NCBI RefSeq assembly: GCF_000250985.1 | Contig: NW_013524649.1 | Span: 390,065-454,064, forward strand | DNA length: 64,000 bases | Origin: Nematocida parisii ERTm1 | Taxonomy: Eukaryota; Microsporidia | Reading direction: 5' to 3' | In this document: positions 28,763 to 38,636 of the stretch, piece by piece | Layout of the letters: each line of letters starts with the position of its first letter | Numbering within the stretch: position 1 is the first letter of the stretch | Notes under the pieces: model-generated | Told to the model about the DNA's origin: nothing | Seen by the model: the letters and a program-made list of their open reading frames with translations, nothing else | Database searches by the model: none | Position numbers and translations under genes: made by a program

Positions 28763-30421
28763 ATGAATGAGTGGTCATATACAGTAGATAAAGTGACTGC
28801 ACAGAGTAAGACAAAAACATTGTCGGATATTGATAAGAAAGTAGTAAATATATCTAATCAGGTAGATAAGGAAGAAAATCAATCTAGCACAGTGGAGACA
28901 AACTACCCAGAACTATTCAAGGAAATAGAAAGTAGAAATGAAGGGCGTCACCCAGTTCTTGTTCCAATGCACTCTTCTTGGTTTAGCACAGAAGGGGTGC
29001 ATCCAATTGAAAGAAGATTCTTTTCTGCCTTACTCACGGGGCAGGAAGAGGTACAGAAGTACATGTTCACTAGAAATACCATATTTAAACTGTACCAAAA
29101 GAATACATCAACATATTTAAGCATAACACAGTGCAGGAAGTGCGTATCTGAAGATATTTCCACTCTCATCAGGATATACTCATTCCTGGAGCACTGGGGA
29201 CTGATAAACTATAAGGTGGGTGTAAAGAGAGACGTAACTAAAATGCTAGAAAAGATAAAGCATAAGGATCTGTTTAACATAGAAAAAGGAAGTGCTGCTA
29301 TAAATACAACATTGCATACACTGGAACAGACAGAAGGTAAAATGAACAGTGCAGCAGATAATAGAGTTAACGAACAGATGAACAGCCAGATCCATGGCCA
29401 GATGTACTCTAAAGGCACAGAAGATAAGAAGTTTGTGACAGTTGGGGAATCCACTATTCCCACACCTGCTGGGTCTGCTAGTCTGCACAAAGGGCCCACT
29501 GATATGCTAAGAGACCTGTCTAAACACTTCAGTCTACAGACCAATGGAGTGACTCCGGTGCAAGTACCAGTTGAGATAGAATGCACATCTTGTGGAAAGA
29601 GTATGCACGTGCTCTCTGTGGATGAGAAAATATATTTCTCAGAAAAGGGGAAATTAATCCTCTGCCAGGAGTGCTTTAATCTGGGAAGGTATCCATCCGA
29701 GCAGGCATATTCTAGCTTTCACATATTAGAAGCGGGGCTGGTACGACAAATATGGACAGAAAAAGAGGAAATGCTCTTAGTGGAGGGCATTGAAATGTAC
29801 AAAGATGACTGGAAGGCTGTCTCAGAGTACGTAAAGACAAAGACTCTGGAGCAGTGCGTACTCCACTTTTTAAAACTGGGCATACAAGATCCATTTCTAG
29901 AGATGGAAGCTATTTCCTTCAGCGAGTCTAAAATGCCATTTAATTATACACTTAACCCGGTTATGTCAACTGTTGCATTCCTTGCAAGTACTGTGCACCC
30001 GGGGGTGGCATCTGCTGCAGCCAAAGCAGCCATGCACGAAATACGCAGGCAGGCAGAAGAGAATAAAGACAGGCCGAATGATACATGGTTAAATGACAGA
30101 TTAAATGAAATAGCTGCCATTGCACTGAGCTCATCTCTAGGGCGAGCACAGGAGCAGAAAGTGCTTGAGGAGGGAAAGAAAGAAAGGCTGCTAGAGCTTC
30201 TTGTAGAGAGTGAAATGAAGCGGATTGACTTAAAAGTGAATGAGTTCACTGATCTAGCACGTACTCTCAGAAAGGAAAGAGAAGACTTGGAGAAAATGCG
30301 AGAGACGTACAGAAAAGCACATGTTGAGACAAGAAAGGAAATAGCAGATATTGTTATAAAGGTTAAGAAAATATGTGACGAAACAGGAAAAAACTTCGAA
30401 GAGATTTTTTTTAAGGAGTAA
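28763..30421 (+). CDS. Swi3/Rsc8/SMARCC chromatin-remodelling subunit
   Basis: The 552-residue protein has the full Swi3 domain order. SWIRM (residues about 55-155: HPVLVPMHSSWFSTEGVHPIE, then ISTLIRIYSFLEHWGLINY) is followed by a ZZ-like zinc ribbon (CTSCGKSMHV...CQECFNLGRYP, about 272-307). SANT comes next (WTEKEEMLLVEGIEMYKDDW...YVKTKTLEQCVLHFL, about 330-375). The C-terminal coiled coil is Glu/Lys-rich. SWI/SNF and RSC use this dimeric subunit as core scaffold. Yeast Rsc8 has a similar length. An ATG four bases upstream opens a three-codon upstream frame that overlaps the start. A family-A-rich region separates it from E1. Confidence 0.95.
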   Translation: MNEWSYTVDKVTAQSKTKTLSDIDKKVVNISNQVDKEENQSSTVETNYPELFKEIESRNEGRHPVLVPMHSSWFSTEGVHPIERRFFSALLTGQEEVQKYMFTRNTIFKLYQKNTSTYLSITQCRKCVSEDISTLIRIYSFLEHWGLINYKVGVKRDVTKMLEKIKHKDLFNIEKGSAAINTTLHTLEQTEGKMNSAADNRVNEQMNSQIHGQMYSKGTEDKKFVTVGESTIPTPAGSASLHKGPTDMLRDLSKHFSLQTNGVTPVQVPVEIECTSCGKSMHVLSVDEKIYFSEKGKLILCQECFNLGRYPSEQAYSSFHILEAGLVRQIWTEKEEMLLVEGIEMYKDDWKAVSEYVKTKTLEQCVLHFLKLGIQDPFLEMEAISFSESKMPFNYTLNPVMSTVAFLASTVHPGVASAAAKAAMHEIRRQAEENKDRPNDTWLNDRLNEIAAIALSSSLGRAQEQKVLEEGKKERLLELLVESEMKRIDLKVNEFTDLARTLRKEREDLEKMRETYRKAHVETRKEIADIVIKVKKICDETGKNFEEIFFKE

Positions 30422-30604
30422 AATAAACAGAAAAATAAACGGAAATTCGTTAAAAAGTTAATAATCCTTGCAGGGAATAAGTAAAAATAAACAATTCCTG
30501 AATTTATCATGATAATTATTTGGCTAATGATTTAATACACAGTGATAACCCGAAATGTGCACGTATACAGATTTAGTACAGACAAAATAGGCTTGTCAGG
30601 CAGA

Positions 30605-32275
30605 TTATGCAATTTCATCGATCTGTGCCATGAAAGAGTTCGCTGAAAATATTTCAGTACTGCCGTATGTCACTTCTATCTTATGCGCTTTTCCGTATTC
30701 TAAAACTGCTGTGTACTCGTCATATGTGCCCCCGCCCAGGATGAATATGTTCAGAGAGGAGAAATCTTCTGTCTTCCCTGACCAAACTTCATCCACCCGT
30801 TTTATAATGCCATCTTTCTGCACACCAATCATTTTCTTTATGTTATGCAGGATCTTCTTTCTGGTGCTGTGCTGCACCGTGTTATTTTCTATGTACTTTA
30901 GTACTTTGCTGTTTTTAATCCTCTTCCCTGCAAGGGCTGAGACTTCTGCATAGTGCTTGTTGAACTTACTGAATACAACAGCACACAGTCTTATAAGATC
31001 ATTTAACTCTACTTTATTGATGATCTCTTCTACCTCTGGCATATCCAGTGCATTGCCATCCTCAACTGCAAATAGCTCATCTAAGTGTTTCTGTTGTATG
31101 ATTTTTATTGCATTCAGCACAATGTTCATGTGATTATAGAGCAACCGGTTCTTCCCCAGAAGGTCTGGCAGCTGGATAAGTGACCGTACCATATCGTCAT
31201 TACCCGTCGCCATATTTATTGATGCACTCTGTGATAACTCTTTGTATGCCTGCAAATCCTCATTCACTCGATCTACTACTGTTGTAAATGGCTCGTGAAT
31301 ATTGTCGTTGTAGAGTGTATCATATCTGTTAAGATTGTACGTCTCTTTCTCTTTCTTCTCCTGTGGTTTGCTTATGGGATTGTGAATGACAAGCTTATTC
31401 AAAGAAAAGTCAAATATCTCATTTAGCATTGCACCGTACGTGTTTGTATGATAAAGAGGAGTGACCAAGTCTTCCCCCCGCGTGAGAATGACAAGAAGGG
31501 GTCTTTTCATTTTTTTTGGTTTATTAGGCCGCTGCTTCTCCATAACCTCTGAAATATCTGATAGCCTATCAAGTAGCTCAGAAGATACTTTCTTGGCTAT
31601 CGGATGGTTATAAAACACAGCAGGCGCTAGCCCGTTCTTAAACACAGAAGAAAGACCCATCACAATCTTGTCAAAGTACTCTCCGTGCTCATTCATTACC
31701 TCCTCCTTTGACAGAGTTAGTGAATCATCTATTGAATTATTTGACAGTGCACGGTAGTGCTCTTCCATTGCCCTCTCGGCACAAGAATCCTTTCCAGTTG
31801 TAATGTACTTCTGTGCTAATTGCACGGTCTCAACAAATGACTTTGTCATATTCATTGTATAAATACTCTCATGAAGAAGTGAAATATTCGTAATTGCATC
31901 AGTAATTCTTACTATTCTACTGGCCTCTTTCAGTGCGGCTGCTTTAAAAGCTAAATCCTTCAATAAAGAAGTGCTAATTATTCCCGTAAAAAGTATTTCT
32001 ATCTTGCTGTATAGCTGCATCTTTACATCTTCTAAGATCCTGCTTATGTTTTCTTCAGTTTCCTTTATTAAATACACAGCACGCGTCTCTAGATTCTGCT
32101 CACGAATGTCCTCCATCTTTAAACACTGCACAATACCCATTTCCATCAAGTCTGTCATTATGAATAAAGGAGAAATCACATCCTGCCCATCCTTGTCCAG
32201 TATTAGCACAGACCATTCAAATGACTCTCCCTTCAAAAGCCCCGATAGTTCTTGCGCCTGTCTCTCTCTAAGCAT
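30605..32275 (-). CDS. SLY1: Sly1 (Sec1/Munc18 family) vesicle-fusion protein
   Basis: The 556-residue protein covers the whole SM fold. The N-terminus has WSVLILDKDGQDVISPLF and the ETRAVYLIKETEENI motif. Domain 2 has LTRGEDLVTPLYHTNTYGAM, matching the conserved R.xDxxTPLxHxxTY of Sly1. The C-terminus has NIFILGGGTYDEYTAVLEY and YGSTEIFSANSFMAQI, again Sly1-like rather than Sec1 or Vps45. SM proteins chaperone SNARE assembly. Sly1 serves ER-Golgi transport and binds the N-terminal peptides of Sed5 and Ufe1. A Ufe1-like syntaxin lies at 42.3 kb in this window. It is shorter than yeast Sly1 (666 residues). Confidence 0.93.
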   Translation of the reverse strand: MLRERQAQELSGLLKGESFEWSVLILDKDGQDVISPLFIMTDLMEMGIVQCLKMEDIREQNLETRAVYLIKETEENISRILEDVKMQLYSKIEILFTGIISTSLLKDLAFKAAALKEASRIVRITDAITNISLLHESIYTMNMTKSFVETVQLAQKYITTGKDSCAERAMEEHYRALSNNSIDDSLTLSKEEVMNEHGEYFDKIVMGLSSVFKNGLAPAVFYNHPIAKKVSSELLDRLSDISEVMEKQRPNKPKKMKRPLLVILTRGEDLVTPLYHTNTYGAMLNEIFDFSLNKLVIHNPISKPQEKKEKETYNLNRYDTLYNDNIHEPFTTVVDRVNEDLQAYKELSQSASINMATGNDDMVRSLIQLPDLLGKNRLLYNHMNIVLNAIKIIQQKHLDELFAVEDGNALDMPEVEEIINKVELNDLIRLCAVVFSKFNKHYAEVSALAGKRIKNSKVLKYIENNTVQHSTRKKILHNIKKMIGVQKDGIIKRVDEVWSGKTEDFSSLNIFILGGGTYDEYTAVLEYGKAHKIEVTYGSTEIFSANSFMAQIDEIA

Positions 32276-32386
32276 ATACTTTTTAAAATATTTTGAATTT
32301 ATTATTAGCCCGAAATAAATTATTTCCTAATAATAATCATCAGAACACATAAAAACACCCAGAAATAGCACCAGCAGTAAGACACA

Positions 32387-32400
32387 TCGCACATGTGCGA
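32387..32400. promoter_or_regulatory. 14-bp perfect palindrome with an E-box core
   Basis: TCGCACATGTGCGA is its own reverse complement. It contains CACATGTG and sits in the 359-base divergent region between SLY1 (minus) and casein kinase 1 (plus). It is much more GC-rich than its surroundings. A bHLH or other dimeric protein site is plausible. Confidence 0.45.
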
Positions 32401-32634
32401 ATACCCCGAATTTAAATAGTAAAACTTTTTAGAATATGCAATAAATTTTATTAAAAGCCGTTATAACCCAGAATTTTTAAACCACCAAGAAATTCCTTTA
32501 ATGGAATAACCTTAATAATTGAATTTATCGCATAATAAATTTAGATATAACAACTCTGTCCAGTTACTCATGCATTACTTGAATTTTCCATCAGATCTGT
32601 TTGTTTATTTTTCTATTCTTTTTTATTTTCATGC

Positions 32635-33615
32635 ATGAACTTAAAGAGTGTCCACATTGGAAAGTATAAAATACTTGGGAAAATAGGTTCGGGCGCATTC
32701 GGGGATATTTATGAAGGAGAGTGCCAGGAGACGTATAAGAAAGTTGCTATAAAAATAGAAAAAAAGCCAGGATCATCTCAGCTCACATATGAAAAATGTA
32801 TATATAAAATGCTCAAGACAGAGAATAACTATATTCCAACGATCTACCAATCTGGTGCACTAAACATGGGGGATTTAAAAAGATCTTTTCTTGTAATGGA
32901 TTTATTGGGGCCTTCATTAGAATCTCTCTTTAACTACTGTGGAAGAAAGTTTAGTTTAAAGACGGTTCTTATGCTAGCAGAAATGCTAATAACCCGAGTT
33001 GAGTATCTTCATTATAAGCATATAGTGCATAGAGACATAAAACCAGACAATTTCTTATTTGGGGTAAGCAGCGGAAGTAAAAACATTGCAGAAGTTCTTG
33101 CTAAAAATGCCTTTTACATTCTAGATTTTGGCTTGGCGTATGTGTACCGTACGTCCAATTACACACACAAGCCAATGACTACAAAAAATAAGTTACTGGG
33201 CACTGTAAGATACGTCTCTTTAAATACGCATAATGGAATAAACCAAAGCAGGAGAGATGATTTAGAATCCCTTGCGTATATGCTGATATATTTTGTAAAA
33301 GGAAAACTTCCCTGGCAAAGTATTAAAGCAGAAACAAAAGAAATGCGATACAAGCTGATTGGTGAGATAAAAGCATCTACACCCATTAGTGAATTATGTG
33401 CTGGTATTGATCATTCATTCAGAGAATTTTTAGAGTACACTAGAAGACTTAAATATGATGAAATGCCTGACTATCTGTACATTAAGCGCATATTTGGTTC
33501 CGCAATGGTATATAATAACTTTATATATGATTTTAATTTTGATTGGTATATAAAGTATATAGAGACAAATGAACCTATAAAAAGATGTATGAAGAACACT
33601 AAGATTCAGCAGTAG
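32635..33615 (+). CDS. Casein kinase 1
   Basis: The 326-residue protein is almost all kinase domain. It has IGSGAFGDIYEGE (residues 17-29), the catalytic Lys at 40 (VAIKIE), VHRDIKPDNFL (121-131) and LDFGLAYVY (153-161). The CK1-specific sequence after the activation loop (TVRYVSLNTHNGINQSRRDDLESLAYMLIYFVKGKLPWQ) replaces the APE motif of other kinases. CK1 acts in DNA repair, vesicle traffic and morphogenesis. No C-terminal palmitoylation Cys pair is seen. An ATG four bases upstream (32631) opens a 12-codon overlapping frame. One family-A unit (about 32989-32998) is read in frame as ITRV. Confidence 0.96.
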   Translation: MNLKSVHIGKYKILGKIGSGAFGDIYEGECQETYKKVAIKIEKKPGSSQLTYEKCIYKMLKTENNYIPTIYQSGALNMGDLKRSFLVMDLLGPSLESLFNYCGRKFSLKTVLMLAEMLITRVEYLHYKHIVHRDIKPDNFLFGVSSGSKNIAEVLAKNAFYILDFGLAYVYRTSNYTHKPMTTKNKLLGTVRYVSLNTHNGINQSRRDDLESLAYMLIYFVKGKLPWQSIKAETKEMRYKLIGEIKASTPISELCAGIDHSFREFLEYTRRLKYDEMPDYLYIKRIFGSAMVYNNFIYDFNFDWYIKYIETNEPIKRCMKNTKIQQ

Positions 33616-33996
33616 AATAAATAATAGAAGGTAATCCCTTTACACTATTTTATGTATAATAACAAGTATTTCAGGGCATTCAAATGTAAAAATAACGATT
33701 TTTACTATAATTTCAAATCAGATTAATTCAAATTATTACAAAACCAAAAATACCAAATTCTGTTATAATTAGTCTATCAGATAGTATATAAGTAATATTA
33801 GGCAGTCTGTGCTAACTCTGCCATAATCAGTAAATGTAATAAGTCAACCAATCAGTTAGTTTATCTACTTAACCAATCAATTCTGTTACAATTAGTCTAT
33901 TCGTCCATTATTCTGTTGACTCCTCTATAATTAGTCTATTGGTTATACTAAGTAATAGAATATTTATGTGGTATGCTCATTTTATTTTTTAGTTAA
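33616..33996. other. Intergenic region with short direct repeats
   Basis: Copies of ctgttataattagtctat lie near 33762, 33881 and 33920 with small changes. Copies of aaccaatcagt/aatcaatt lie between them. No gene is visible. Confidence 0.7.
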
Positions 33997-35091
33997 ATGT
34001 GTGATAGACCAATTACTTCAGAGAAATTCAGTCTGACTGACTGTCTGTCATGTGCTGGATGTGTTTCTATCACAGAAGACACAGAAGATTATAAAGATAC
34101 AATTGAGCTCATAAAAAAAGGAGGAGTAAATATTATTATAACGCCACAAGCAAAAATGTCTTTGTATACGGTTTATAATAAAACCAGCAAAAGAACATTC
34201 AGAGAATTTGAATATTCTCTTATAAAAGTGCTTAGTAGTAATAATAATAAAGTAATTGATAGTAGCATAGGCACTAAATTATTGCTAAAACAGGAAATAG
34301 ATCTATTAAAAAGTAAAAATACTCTTATAAGTACAATATGCCCAGGCACTGTATTATACGTATATAATACACTGGATGGAATAGATGCAAATTTAAGTAA
34401 TAATTTATCACCAGTAGAATTATCTGCTAAGTACATAAATGCATATAATAATAATGTAAATATATCTATAGTTATGTGTAAGGATAAGAGAGTAGAAGCC
34501 AAAAATAATTCTTGTATAAAATATTGCATTACAGCAAAAGAAATATATTCTTATTTTCTTAATACAACGGAATTATTCCAGCAGAATACTCCCCTGGATA
34601 CTAATTCTAATGAAACCTCTGAAAATTTCAAATATTCAGAATTTGAATATAAGCATAGTATATCAAGAATATTAAATGGGTCTACATCTGGCGGTATATT
34701 TGAAGGTGTAACAGAATACTTATCCAGTCAATCAGGGCATAATACACAAATTATTAAGAAGAATCCTAAGCACATAGAATTATTACCAGGAGAAAAAAAA
34801 ACACTTCAATTATTTGGTAGCAGTAGAATAATTTCATTCATTACAAAAATAAAAAAAGAAAGGGCGCTTCTATCAGAATATGCTTATATAGAAATGAACA
34901 TGTGCCTAGGTGGGTGTTTATTCGGTCCATCACAGAGTGCAATTCCCGATTCTCAACTGTACACAGAATTAATACAAGATAGATTCTCACAAGAAAGTAT
35001 AGAAATAAATACATTAGAAACAAGGCCCATTAGAAGGTTTTTTAAGTACAAGAAGCCAAAGGATAAAAAGAATTATTTAGTTGAGTGGTAA
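33997..35091 (+). CDS. NAR1: Nar1 / IOP1-type Fe-S assembly protein
   Basis: The 364-residue protein keeps both Fe-S cluster sites of Nar1. The N-terminal site is Cys2 with DCLSCAGC (Cys16, 19, 22). The C-terminal site is TICPGTVLY, SIVMCKDKRVEAKN and MNMCLGGCLFG, the counterparts of the four hydrogenase-like Cys. Nar1 acts in the cytosolic Fe-S assembly pathway, passing clusters to the Cia1-Met18 targeting stage. It is one of the essential pathways kept with the mitosome. The N-terminus is short: only 14 residues separate the first Cys from the CxxCxxC, against about 38 in yeast. The C-terminal tail is basic. Gene composition is AT-rich. Confidence 0.88.
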   Translation: MCDRPITSEKFSLTDCLSCAGCVSITEDTEDYKDTIELIKKGGVNIIITPQAKMSLYTVYNKTSKRTFREFEYSLIKVLSSNNNKVIDSSIGTKLLLKQEIDLLKSKNTLISTICPGTVLYVYNTLDGIDANLSNNLSPVELSAKYINAYNNNVNISIVMCKDKRVEAKNNSCIKYCITAKEIYSYFLNTTELFQQNTPLDTNSNETSENFKYSEFEYKHSISRILNGSTSGGIFEGVTEYLSSQSGHNTQIIKKNPKHIELLPGEKKTLQLFGSSRIISFITKIKKERALLSEYAYIEMNMCLGGCLFGPSQSAIPDSQLYTELIQDRFSQESIEINTLETRPIRRFFKYKKPKDKKNYLVEW

Positions 35092-35221
35092 GAAAATACT
35101 TGTAATAAAATACTTTATGTGAATTTTTAATTATTTCCTTTATAGGGTGCTAATTTCAGTTAAATTTTAAATAACTACTACCTCTATAATCTAAATTTAT
35201 TTTGAGCTCTGTCAAGATATA

Positions 35222-36016
35222 TTACACAGTACCATATATATTACTAATACCCCCAATGGAATATAAATTAATAGCATATATAATGCCTATAGCGTATATA
35301 ATACCTATCAAAGCCCCGTACATAATAATAGCCATCTCATATATAGTGAACGCTCGGGTTATATTTCTGTAATATGTATTATGAAGTATTTTACACATGT
35401 ATATCCATATGGGTATGGGATGCAATGTCATTACTACATTCTTTAATATTGGATAATTCCCTATAAACTCGGATAGAATAGGCAGAATTTTTATAATTCC
35501 ATTAAGTATACAACCCGGAATTACAAAAATACAGAAAAATATAGCCAACTGGTTCATAGTATAACTGTGATCACGATATTTAGCATGCACATCTATGGAT
35601 AACACTGATATATAAAAACTATTAATAATATTTAAAACAATATATATCATGGGTGTAGCTATAATAATATAACTACCACTATATATCAATTTAAAACTGA
35701 CTAACTTAGTAAATCTTCCTATATTATATGGGAAAAATTCAGAAGAAATTGTAGTAGCATATACGCCATAAAAAATGAATAATATTCCTGTGGCTAATAG
35801 TGAAAGTATTATAATAGATTTAACTATCTCAATAATATATTTGCGTAATTGATCGGGTGAAATAATTTCTTCTTCTTGCAGTTGTTCTTCTTCATTTTGA
35901 TTTCTGACACACATACCTGTAATTCTTATAATACAATCTGTAATTTTGAACATATTATATTTTATAGCGCATATATCCTCCGCAGCCAATATTGGTTGTA
36001 GTATTCTATTATTCAT
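35222..36016 (-). CDS. Multi-span membrane protein, unknown
   Basis: The 264-residue protein has an acidic loop (EEEQLQEEEIISPDQLRKYI, residues about 42-61) and about six hydrophobic segments. The sequence is Ile/Tyr-rich like other lineage-specific genes here. One family-A unit (about 35355-35365) is read in frame as NITRA. No family is recognised. It is downstream of NAR1 in the convergent orientation. A role in membrane traffic or transport cannot be told from the sequence. Confidence 0.7.
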   Translation of the reverse strand: MNNRILQPILAAEDICAIKYNMFKITDCIIRITGMCVRNQNEEEQLQEEEIISPDQLRKYIIEIVKSIIILSLLATGILFIFYGVYATTISSEFFPYNIGRFTKLVSFKLIYSGSYIIIATPMIYIVLNIINSFYISVLSIDVHAKYRDHSYTMNQLAIFFCIFVIPGCILNGIIKILPILSEFIGNYPILKNVVMTLHPIPIWIYMCKILHNTYYRNITRAFTIYEMAIIMYGALIGIIYAIGIIYAINLYSIGGISNIYGTV

Positions 36017-36186
36017 TTATTTTTTACAAAAAAGTATTTCTTAAAACCAGTAAAAAAATCATTTTAGAAAAAAATGAAAAATGATTTAAAATCGGATTGG
36101 CTGATTGAATCAAAAGATTACTTTATTAAACTAATTATAAATATTAGGATCGAAATAGAATTGAACTAACCGAACTTTAAATTATT

Positions 36187-37581
36187 TTAGTTATTATTAC
36201 TAGAACATGCTGCTTTTGGTGCATGTTCATACTCTATTTCTTGATTTATGTACTCCCACAGCGTATATCCAGCAAATGTGTTTTTGTTAATATAGTCCTT
36301 TTGCATAGTCTTTGCATCATTGTATTTAACTTTGCACAATCCGGATTTTTGGCTTTTATATGAAGTTATAGCATGGCCATCTCTGCATGATATGGTTATA
36401 CTTGCTGAAATATCATCGTATGTGTAAGTTATTGTGAGATCCCCATAAATTTCAATGCTTGGAATGCTTGAAAATTGGTTTTCTATATTACTCAGTTTTA
36501 CTGAAATATTTACTTTTTTTAGTGGAATTTTATTCTTGCTGTACTTTTGGTGACTGCAGTTAAAAAGAGGTATAAATATCCTTTCTATGTACTTTTCAAG
36601 TAAATCGTACAGATTTTGTAATATAGGCGGGGACTTTAGGCATTCTACGAACATAGCTATTTCTTTTAATTCTTTATTGCCACTCTTTGTTAGGTGTATA
36701 ATGACACGAAGCATATTTAAGATCCCTAGTGAAATTCCGTATTTTCCTTCTTTTTTATACCAAATCCCTGCGTCATCTATATTCGAGACTATTTTTACCC
36801 AGTGGTTGAAGGCATTTGTCGCAGCCTTCTCTGAATCGCTTTCTAAATCGTCTTCAAGTATCGACTGCCTTATATCTTCACTGAAGTTTTCGCGCATAAA
36901 ATCATTAGGAATCTCTGCTGTTCTATTACGTTCTGGATTTGCATTCCTATTATTGTTATCATTATTGCCTATTTCTTGCCATAAATGATCATCTGTGTTT
37001 GATGATAGTAAATTACTATTTGAAGGCAGTTCTGGTACAAGTTGCAAACCATTTTCACTCGGCTGGTTGTAATTAAAGAGTCTGACATTGTTAAATGCAG
37101 AAGGCCCTATATATTCTAAATCCCCATCTTCACTCATAGATGATACGTGTGAGTCTGTATAATCCTCGCTTGTACTATAATTTACTGATCCACTCGCATC
37201 CTCCACATCTTCTTTTTCATTTACTTTCTTGGGTGTGGTGTACACTTTAAAAAATGCCATAAGATCTGAATTGGCATTTTCAATATGGCTTATATCATAT
37301 ACCCCCGTGCGCACATCAAATGCAAAGCACAAAAACAGATTAAGCAGTGCAGACTCTATACAACTGTGTATTTTCTCTGGCCCTAATCTATTGTGCATGC
37401 TATTCCTCGAATTGGGTATCTGTATGCATGAAAATACACTTACGTCTCTCTTTGTTCTGAAAGGCAGTAACTGGACTCTGTGATTATCCAATAGAATTTC
37501 AAACTTACTAAGACAGATAAAATTATACATAACTTCCTGATAAGAATGAACTGTTACAAAACAATTGCTTAGCACTGTCAT
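36187..37581 (-). CDS. Lineage-specific acidic protein; probable 3' part of a split gene
   Basis: The 464-residue frame starts at an ATG that overlaps the stop of the upstream frame (ATGA, 37578-37581). Upstream of that ATG the frame stays open for eight more codons and covers a run of six A. Residues about 125-230 are acidic and Asn/Ser-rich. The C-terminal half is globular with several Cys and ends in Ser-Asn-Asn-Asn. It has no signal peptide of its own, while the upstream frame has one. That supports a single protein of about 815 residues interrupted by a -1 shift. No known family is recognised. Confidence 0.65.
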   Translation of the reverse strand: MTVLSNCFVTVHSYQEVMYNFICLSKFEILLDNHRVQLLPFRTKRDVSVFSCIQIPNSRNSMHNRLGPEKIHSCIESALLNLFLCFAFDVRTGVYDISHIENANSDLMAFFKVYTTPKKVNEKEDVEDASGSVNYSTSEDYTDSHVSSMSEDGDLEYIGPSAFNNVRLFNYNQPSENGLQLVPELPSNSNLLSSNTDDHLWQEIGNNDNNNRNANPERNRTAEIPNDFMRENFSEDIRQSILEDDLESDSEKAATNAFNHWVKIVSNIDDAGIWYKKEGKYGISLGILNMLRVIIHLTKSGNKELKEIAMFVECLKSPPILQNLYDLLEKYIERIFIPLFNCSHQKYSKNKIPLKKVNISVKLSNIENQFSSIPSIEIYGDLTITYTYDDISASITISCRDGHAITSYKSQKSGLCKVKYNDAKTMQKDYINKNTFAGYTLWEYINQEIEYEHAPKAACSSNNN

Positions 37582-38636
37582 AATAACACTGTTATGTTTT
37601 TTAAATCAACAAGTTCAGAATTCTTTGCTATCTCAATAAGTATACAATAAACATTCCTGATGATTTTAAGGAGTTCTTCCCCACTGCTTATATAATTCCA
37701 TATGTAATTCTGAATATGCCACCGTTGGCTGTTTATAAACTTGTTTATATCAAATGGTTCTGTTAACTGTGCGTTGGGCTTCTCCTCACCGTGCTGCTTT
37801 TCTCCTTGCATAAAAAATTTAATGTATTTAACTGCCCCTTTTTTGTACACAGCATTCCTTGCTTTTTTATTTGGATTTGTGTGTGCCACCGAAGATTGGA
37901 CAATAGACATGTTAATTCTAAATATTATTTTTTTCTCTTCCATATTGTTAAATAAAACTAAATAGGAATCCTCATTTTCAAATCTTAATGGAATATCCAG
38001 CCCCTCTGACAATATTAGTAAAATAGCAATAATACTATAAGATATCTCATTTGTATTTTTATAATATTCTAAAAACTGTGTAAATGAGTTTATACTTAAA
38101 TTATCTGGTGGTGGTACTACTTCTGTTGTTTTTACTCTCTCTGGTATATGCTTATTAGATGTTGTTTCTTGTGTATTATCAACTACGTCCATATCCGGCA
38201 CCAAACAGTCTTCTACAGTACTCATTTTTCTATTCTCTTCTATTTTCTGAGTATTCACGGTTTCTATGCTTGATAATGCATTTTTATCCAATGGTCTTTT
38301 AAGTATATGTTTGTTCATATGCACTCCTAATAAACTTAATGGACCATCCGGATTTATCAATATCATCTTGCCATTCTGAAAGTGTTTAATTATAGTGCGC
38401 TGTACTTCATTTAATTCCTTCATAGATATATCACAGTGTACTTCTGAAATTATAAAAAATATAACTGCTGCATATGCCATATATAAGAATATTCTTGTTG
38501 TTTTAATACTTATCCTCATATATTTGCATATATTCACATATCTATATAACACTTGATTATTCTCTTTTAAATAAGAAATATCTCTACTCCCTCTACCGTT
38601 CTCTTTTATACTACTGTATCCGTTGTACATTTTCAT
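37578..38636 (-). CDS. Lineage-specific signal-anchored protein; probable 5' part of a split gene
   Basis: The 352-residue frame has a basic N-terminus and a hydrophobic segment ending SEVHCD (residues about 48-70), compatible with signal-peptide cleavage or an anchor. A conserved-looking stretch follows (IIKHFQNGKMILINPDGPLS, about residues 84-103). A Thr/Glu/Val-rich linker and a helical C-terminal half come next. It ends at a TGA that overlaps the ATG of the next frame. Together the two parts would form a large secreted or membrane protein. Microsporidia often carry such proteins in expanded families, but I cannot identify one. Confidence 0.65.
   Translation of the reverse strand: MKMYNGYSSIKENGRGSRDISYLKENNQVLYRYVNICKYMRISIKTTRIFLYMAYAAVIFFIISEVHCDISMKELNEVQRTIIKHFQNGKMILINPDGPLSLLGVHMNKHILKRPLDKNALSSIETVNTQKIEENRKMSTVEDCLVPDMDVVDNTQETTSNKHIPERVKTTEVVPPPDNLSINSFTQFLEYYKNTNEISYSIIAILLILSEGLDIPLRFENEDSYLVLFNNMEEKKIIFRINMSIVQSSVAHTNPNKKARNAVYKKGAVKYIKFFMQGEKQHGEEKPNAQLTEPFDINKFINSQRWHIQNYIWNYISSGEELLKIIRNVYCILIEIAKNSELVDLKNITVLL
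37596..37602 (-). promoter_or_regulatory. Candidate -1 slippery heptamer A AAA AAC
   Basis: In the 0 frame of the upstream gene the codons read TTA AAA AAC, giving the canonical X XXY YYZ arrangement. The 0-frame stop is 15 bases downstream and the -1 frame is open across the site. A short inverted repeat, ATAAC-AGT-GTTAT, follows immediately. A simple one-base error in the six-A run explains the data equally well or better. Confidence 0.3.
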
